A DNA stretch of 64,000 nucleotides, taken from positions 2,480,001 through 2,544,000 of the forward strand of contig CM034127.1 of NCBI GenBank assembly GCA_019914995.1. The letters are read 5' to 3'. The DNA comes from Acanthochlamys bracteata. Taxonomy: Eukaryota; Streptophyta; Magnoliopsida; Pandanales; Velloziaceae. The notes beneath the pieces were generated by a model. It made no database searches. It had not been told where the DNA came from and saw nothing but the letters and a program-made list of their open reading frames with translations. Positions 58,832 through 64,000 of this stretch are shown one piece after another; the first letter of the stretch is position 1, and every line of letters begins with the position of its first letter. Both the position numbers and the translations under genes were made by a program.

Positions 58832-60694
58832 TCAACCTGGCTTAGATGCAGATGGGCTGCTACCAATTTCTGAGGGAGCCCAAGCTGAAACCGTGTATAG
58901 AGGCTGATCTAACCATTTTAAAGTTAGCCCTGTGACATTGGGTTCTTCACCTTTCTTCTCGATGCTGTAGAAGTTCTCACCGGAATACATCCTAATGAGC
59001 ATGTTGCCCTGAATCCTTTCTCTCTCGCTCATGCCAACATTGCTGAACCCTGCTCTCTGCATCATTGTTTGCCATATATCGAACTTCTCGTGCCTCTCTA
59101 CCCTCTCGATCCCTTCACAGGCTACTATGTTCCTGATCTTTCCAGCAAACATTTCTTCAATCTTCAACCTGGCTGCACTACCAGCAGGGAGACTAGCGTC
59201 CACCATATCGAACACGGCAGAGTAGTACTTGATAGAGTTGGAAAACCTCTTCTCCAACATTGCATCATTGTGTTCTGCTTCTTCTTCGGCCAGTAGAACT
59301 ATTGAAGGGTTGGTGCTTCTGATCAAGCCTAAGAAATCCCTCAACACTCCACAGGATTCGTCATAGAGAGTCTTGTGTAGCTGAAGAACACAATTCACAG
59401 CTACACACTCGCCTTCTTTAACATGAAGCATCCAAAGCCTAACGTCTTCTAGTCTATCAACAACGGGATGAAACTCAAAGGGAAGGTTCAACTCCTCGGC
59501 AATGTTGGCGAGCCTAGACCCTGTCTCCACAAGGTCCAGCTTGGATTCTCCAATACCTGTGATCCTAACATGGCTTGGTGGATTAGGCCTGGAAGCTAAG
59601 CTCTGGAACAGGGAAGGCCACTGCAACCCCTGCTTGATGTTGAAATCTATGATGTGAACCCTGTCCTTACCCTCAAAAGCCCTGAACAATCTCTCGTTGA
59701 TAGTGAAATGGATGAATTTTGGTATGGGGCTGACTTGATCGAGCAGACGGAGTGCAACGGCATCTTCATCCGCCAACTGATCGGTGAAGTCACGTGGCAG
59801 AGTAACAGAGAATATGTGAGGCCAAAGCTTTACAACACAAATGGCAAATGCTTCAGTGAGGTAAGCAGCTAACCGGTGTATCGGGCTACCAAAGGGCGAT
59901 GCAAGCTCCCCTAGCCGAGCTAAGTGGTTAATTATCCCATGGCTACCAGAGCTAAAACAATCCACACAAGAAGTTAGCAAGTTCAAAAGCTGAAAGCCTT
60001 GGTCCTCCTCCGTTCTTGCAAACAGACCAGATGAATAAGGAATAATATTCCGAGACCCATTTCTAGTTTCATGTTCCGGGGATCTTTCAGGCCTGGGCGA
60101 TGAGCTATGGGCGTCCTTTGAAGTGCCAGAATCCCATTTCATTTTTCCTCGCATCCCTGCTGCGCTAGTTCCGGCGCCATTGTTTTCCTCTGCTCCAAAT
60201 GGTCTTAACAGGGCATTGGTAAATAAGTTTGCACTAGGCACAAAGTAAGCCTTCTCATCTCCAACTACTGAATGCTCTGCAACGGAATGTGGAATCCATG
60301 GTTCTCGCCCTCCGCTGCCGCCTCCTCCTCCGACAAGCTCTGTTTCTATTCCTGTTCTCTTCCTTTTAGCTCGTTTGTCAATGCAGGATGAATCCTCTTC
60401 TGATGAGCTCCAATCGTAGAACCTCTTCAAACCATGGCCTCTGTTCCAACCTTCTGCTTCTTCTACTTCCTTCTTCGCATCCCGCAAACTTATATTCTGT
60501 GTGGCGATGGCCGATGATGAAGACGAAGCTGCTACACTACTGCTCTGCCTGAATGAGCAAGCGATCCGGGGGACATCACGGCGAGGGACGCTACTGCGTG
60601 GGAGATCAAAGCGCTGGGTACTCATTTTCTCCTCAAGCTGGAAATCCAAATGGCGTCTCTCCGACAGCAGCGCCTGAGAGCACCCAGCCAACAT
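58832..60694 (-). CDS. SCL28: GRAS transcription regulator, SCARECROW-LIKE 28
   Basis: Intronless frame of 620 residues. The start MLAGCS and the whole C-terminal half agree with Arabidopsis SCL28, a GRAS protein that promotes G2/M gene expression and influences organ size. The N-terminal 230 residues are variable and Ser-rich with a basic, NLS-like patch (KRAKRKR, 107-113). The GRAS domain runs from about 234 to 605: leucine-heptad region I (QLLNLLTSCVDC), VHIID at 346-350 followed by FNIKQGLQWPS, RITGIGESKLDL, FEFHPVVDRLEDVRLWMLHV, the PFYRE region (FSNSIKYYSAVFD, RNIVACEG) and SAW (QPLYTVSAW, 597-605). The VHIID element is exact. The first Met is used because MLAGCS is conserved. AACGG cores upstream suit cell-cycle control. 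No defect was seen. Confidence 0.96.
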   Translation of the reverse strand: MLAGCSQALLSERRHLDFQLEEKMSTQRFDLPRSSVPRRDVPRIACSFRQSSSVAASSSSSAIATQNISLRDAKKEVEEAEGWNRGHGLKRFYDWSSSEEDSSCIDKRAKRKRTGIETELVGGGGGSGGREPWIPHSVAEHSVVGDEKAYFVPSANLFTNALLRPFGAEENNGAGTSAAGMRGKMKWDSGTSKDAHSSSPRPERSPEHETRNGSRNIIPYSSGLFARTEEDQGFQLLNLLTSCVDCFSSGSHGIINHLARLGELASPFGSPIHRLAAYLTEAFAICVVKLWPHIFSVTLPRDFTDQLADEDAVALRLLDQVSPIPKFIHFTINERLFRAFEGKDRVHIIDFNIKQGLQWPSLFQSLASRPNPPSHVRITGIGESKLDLVETGSRLANIAEELNLPFEFHPVVDRLEDVRLWMLHVKEGECVAVNCVLQLHKTLYDESCGVLRDFLGLIRSTNPSIVLLAEEEAEHNDAMLEKRFSNSIKYYSAVFDMVDASLPAGSAARLKIEEMFAGKIRNIVACEGIERVERHEKFDIWQTMMQRAGFSNVGMSERERIQGNMLIRMYSGENFYSIEKKGEEPNVTGLTLKWLDQPLYTVSAWAPSEIGSSPSASKPG

Positions 60695-62767
60695 CCTCTG
60701 TTCTCACTCTGCCAATGCTAGTTGTTTCTTTCTTTGTTCTCTTTTTTAAAAATGCTTTTCCCTTCCTGAAACCTATCCAACCTTTCTATGTTTCTTCAAT
60801 GAATTTGTATATAATGCTACTTACTATCTATCAATCTTTGTTCCCAACCCTTAAGTCCTCCCCTTTGCTTTACCCTGTCTTTTTTTCCTTAAAAAACTTC
60901 AGAAGTTACCACGTATATGGTGTATGAGACAATCAATGTTGTATAAGATCAAAGAATGTTTATTCATAAACAAGGAGCGGGTTTTGAAAGTTAGAGAAAG
61001 AACAAAAGAATCAACCAAACGAAGTCTCAAAGAATTTGTAATACAAATGAATCAAAGAATGAACCAAGAAATCTAAAAACTACCAATCAATGGTGAAGCA
61101 ACTTACAGAAAGACATACTACCGGTAAGTAGAAAAAGAAGATACGCATTGCCGGAGCATGATGCCGTGCAGCAATGCTGACACGGCTTTAAGCAAAGTCA
61201 CCAACTACGTTCTCTGTCTTCTCCATTGTTTGATTAACTTGCCTAGTTAAAAGAACCCAAAAACAGAACCAATTAAAACCCACCTGTTCTTCTCACTCCC
61301 TATCCTTCCCTACTACTGATCGGAGACTACCATTGTTCTCTCCCTCTCTCTCGGTCCCTCCCTCACACGCTCACACTCCTCTTCTAGGTTTGACAGGAAA
61401 AAGAAAAGAAAACAACAACTGAAGCGAGAGGGAAAGCTTGGAACGGGACAAAGTAGAGAAAAACACCGACAGTAAACGGGATTGGAGACGTGTGTCACCG
61501 TGAGATCTTGATCAAATGGTTTGAAATGGGAGTCTTTGAGACCGTTGTGTTTTGGTCAACATGCCCGTTGATTCAGTCAGTGAATCGTATTTGTGGGAAC
61601 ATTTCTTCCCGTCTCCTGATGAATCTGGTGTCTCTTTAGATCTCAGCCGTCCTAACCTGATGGCGAGGACTAGCATGATTTATCTACCATCTAAATTTTA
61701 AGTTTTTATTTAAAAAAATTTTTAATAAAAAATTAAATAGAAAATAATTAAAAATTTTTAAAGAAATTTAATAAAAAATTAATGCCACTCAGAACTTTTT
61801 TAATATAAAATAAATAATAAATTTAAAATAAAATTTTTCTATCAAAAAATATTTTTTTAAATTTAATTTAAAACTTACTTTTAACACAAAAATAATATAT
61901 ATATATATTTATTTATTTTATTAAAAATATTTTAATTTAATATTTTAAATTTATTTTAAAAAATGAACCTATTTCAAAATAAACACAATTTAAAGAGCAA
62001 ATTTGACAGAAATCTCCATGTAACTTTATTACAAAATAAGAATTTCTAATTAAACGTTTTTTCTTACTAGCAGCGAAAAACGAAATTATTTTATTTTAGC
62101 TCGGGACACGTTCGAGAGTCAATTACACTAATTCAATTTCTAGCTAAATTTTATATTTGAAATTATTTTGTATTGTAATTTTATTTTAAATTTATTGAAC
62201 TTATTTCTAATCATTTGCTATCAAATTCAGTTCTATTGAATTCTGTTTCAAATAATTTATCTTCTACCAAATGAAAAACTCACCTATTACTTTAGAGAAA
62301 ATATTATTCTTCTGCTCGACATTGATCTGAGAGGATGGACGAGGTTTATGAAGTTTTATTGAGAGTTATAGACGTTATAATGCAAAGTTCCTTTTTGACA
62401 GACGGTGTATTTATTTTGAAATAAATTTATTTTTTAAAAAATTAAATTAAATTAAAATATTTAATAAGAAATAAATTTTTATATTAATTTTTATTTAAAA
62501 ATAAATTAAAATTAATTCCATTTCCATATCCTCCAGCTTGCCTCAGAAGCAGAGGCATTGATACGTTCTAAATAAAATCTCATCACCATTTCGATTGTGC
62601 ACTGCTGTTGCATTGTCTGGATCGCCGTTATACGCATTATCAATCAACCCCATTCCTCTGTTTGGTGCTTTGTTTCAGATATTTGCACGAATCCTTAATT
62701 GATCTCGACCTGTTGCACCAGTCGACATTCTATATTAACGAATATGTTCTAGATTTTTCTAAGCACC
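60695..62767. other. SCL28 upstream region and AT-rich sequence
   Basis: SCL28 leader and promoter with a C/T-rich tract at 61330-61385. From 61690 to about 62010 and 62400 to 62520 the sequence is almost pure A/T and resembles worn MITEs. No gene was recognised. Confidence 0.55.
61542..61569 (-). promoter_or_regulatory. Two AACGG (MSA-like) cores upstream of SCL28
   Basis: On the gene strand AACGG occurs at 61546-61542 (context ACAACGGTCTC, nine of eleven bases of the mitosis-specific activator consensus) and at 61569-61565. MSA elements bind three-repeat MYB factors and mark G2/M genes, and SCL28 is reported as such a gene. A W-box-like TTGACC lies between them. Five-base cores are frequent by chance, so this is suggestive only. 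Confidence 0.35.
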
Positions 62768-63018
62768 ACCACCGTTAATCGTGATTCAGCGCTTCTTCGA
62801 TCGGTTTCAGTAAATCATCGTTGATAGCAATTTGTATTAGCGAATCTCCGTCGGTTGTTTTAGTAAAAGCAATCACCATCACCACATTGTTGATCGTGAT
62901 ATGTATTAGCGAATTTCCGTTGCTCGTTTTTAGTAAAAATGATCAACACCACCATCGATGGTCGCGATTGGAATCGGTGAATCTTTATTGTTCTTATTTG
63001 GTAAAAACAGTCACCCCT
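62768..63018 (+). repeat. Minisatellite of four units of about 68 bp
   Basis: Units begin at about 62768 (diverged), 62820, 62889 and 62957. Each has the order GTTGATCGTGAT, TGTATTAGCGAAT, CCGTCGGT, AGTAAAA and ATCACCACC with substitutions. The two central units are the most alike. The frame across them is partly open but has no known domain. Confidence 0.75.
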
Positions 63019-63758
63019 GTTATCACCTTTAGGATATTTATAGAATTGCTTATATCAATTTCAATAAATTTTTTTAACTCTAAATAAATTATGCAAAATT
63101 TTTTAAATTAAAAAATACAGATGAAATAATTTTTTTAAATTTTTTAATAAACACTTTCAAATATATATCTAGTCGAGATCTAAAACAATTTTGTATAGAG
63201 TGGCGACGAGTTTAAAAAAAATAATCTTTTAATTTTTTATTTCATACTTTGATAATATTTTATAAATTTATTTAATATTTTAAAAATAAAAAAATTTGTA
63301 TGAATTTAAGTGAAAGAAAAAAATAAAAATTACACGAACTTTTTATTAACACTCAAAGCTTATTACAAAACTTTGCTTGTTATTTATAATACCTGCTATC
63401 TATACTCACTCAAGTTTTTTAATGTACGGCAGAATTATTCTGATCAAACAGTAGAAAATACTCGATTAAGAAAATTCTTATATAATATGCATATAAAATT
63501 TTCACTCTAAAATATTTAAATTATATAAAATATACTAAATATATAGAATTTCTACCATATTATAAATTTATTTTATATATAAAGCTCTTTATCTATTTAT
63601 AATAAATTTTACTGAAATAATAAAGACTTTATGAAGGAAGTCAAAATAACTATACAGTGAGTGACTGTATGGAAGGGACTGATATTTGGAATTCTAAAAA
63701 ATTTAGGCAAAAGAAGTTGTCGACTAATCCATAGACCAGCATTTCTTATACACAAAAG
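63019..63758. other. AT-rich intergenic sequence
   Basis: Long A/T tracts and no recognised gene, promoter or repeat boundary. Confidence 0.5.
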
Positions 63759-64000
63759 TTAACTGGGAGAATTATAAGCAGCAGCAGCACATGGTACTTT
63801 ACCAAACCACCAATCAGTTATAGTACAAATACTTTCCATGCTAGACTCATCTGATATGGTAGTAACCTCTACATTTCTACTTACCCAACTTTGAAACAAT
63901 AAGAATGACATAGGGGTTCCTAGAAATGTATGAACTTCTATGCCTGATTTTCTCTTTTGCATCTCTATACCAACATAATACACTTTGGTGCTGTTTCGGA
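63759..64000 (-). CDS. 3' end of an unrecognised gene, cut by the window edge
   Basis: From the window edge the minus strand stays open for 79 codons to TAA at 63761-63759. It passes through RNSTKVYYVGIEMQKRKSG, HTFLGTPMSFLLFQSW, TISDESSMESICTITDWWFG and the end KVPCAAAAYNSPS. The composition is protein-like (several Trp, Cys and charged residues, no low-complexity bias). I do not recognise the family. A GTAAGT inside the frame (TGG GTA AGT) could be a splice donor, so the true coding end might be earlier. Confidence 0.35.
   Translation of the reverse strand, partial: RNSTKVYYVGIEMQKRKSGIEVHTFLGTPMSFLLFQSWVSRNVEVTTISDESSMESICTITDWWFGKVPCAAAAYNSPS

Overview
The window is nuclear DNA of a flowering plant, most likely a eudicot. 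The genes have GT-AG introns, long AT-rich gaps, TATA boxes and microsatellites, and all recognisable proteins match plant families (chloroplast EF-G, pectin methylesterase and its inhibitors, F-box/PP2, SCL28-type GRAS, BIG BROTHER-like RING). The species cannot be named from sequence alone. No tRNA, rRNA, CRISPR or phage/bacterial content was seen.

Layout. The left edge holds the first 26 codons of a secreted protein (minus strand, running off the window). At 3.2-4.9 kb is a two-exon PMEI-pectin methylesterase (minus). At 6.1-14.7 kb is a 16-exon cytosolic methionine aminopeptidase 1A (plus). At 16.5-19.6 kb is a seven-exon HSP70-HSP90 organising protein HOP/STI1 (plus), with a perfect three-unit heat shock element upstream. 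At 21.0-26.4 kb is a four-exon chloroplast elongation factor G (plus) with a LINE relic in its first intron. At 28.2 and 32.0 kb are two head-to-head pectin methylesterase inhibitor loci: one interrupted by an in-frame stop, the other open but lacking the N-terminal cysteine hairpin. At 37.6-40.2 kb is a three-exon F-box/phloem-protein-2 gene (minus). From 40.2 to 52.5 kb there is no recognisable protein gene, only Tourist-like MITEs, tandem duplications and a possible short-peptide or non-coding transcript with a good promoter. At 52.5-57.2 kb is a BIG BROTHER-like RING-H2 gene (minus) with a stop codon at the start of one exon and an ambiguous start. At 58.8-60.7 kb is an intronless SCL28-type GRAS regulator (minus). 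The right end is AT-rich and has a minisatellite and the 3' end of an unrecognised gene.

Functional links are loose, as is usual in plants. Three loci concern pectin methylation in the cell wall. MAP1A, HOP and cpEF-G are protein-synthesis or folding housekeeping genes. The RING and GRAS loci belong to families that act on organ size. I found no convincing new multi-gene system. The best leads are the RING-gene stop codon that itself forms a splice acceptor, the two altered PMEI loci, and the MITE-linked tandem duplications. Exon borders were set by hand from splice signals, reading phase and family conservation; transcript data would settle them.
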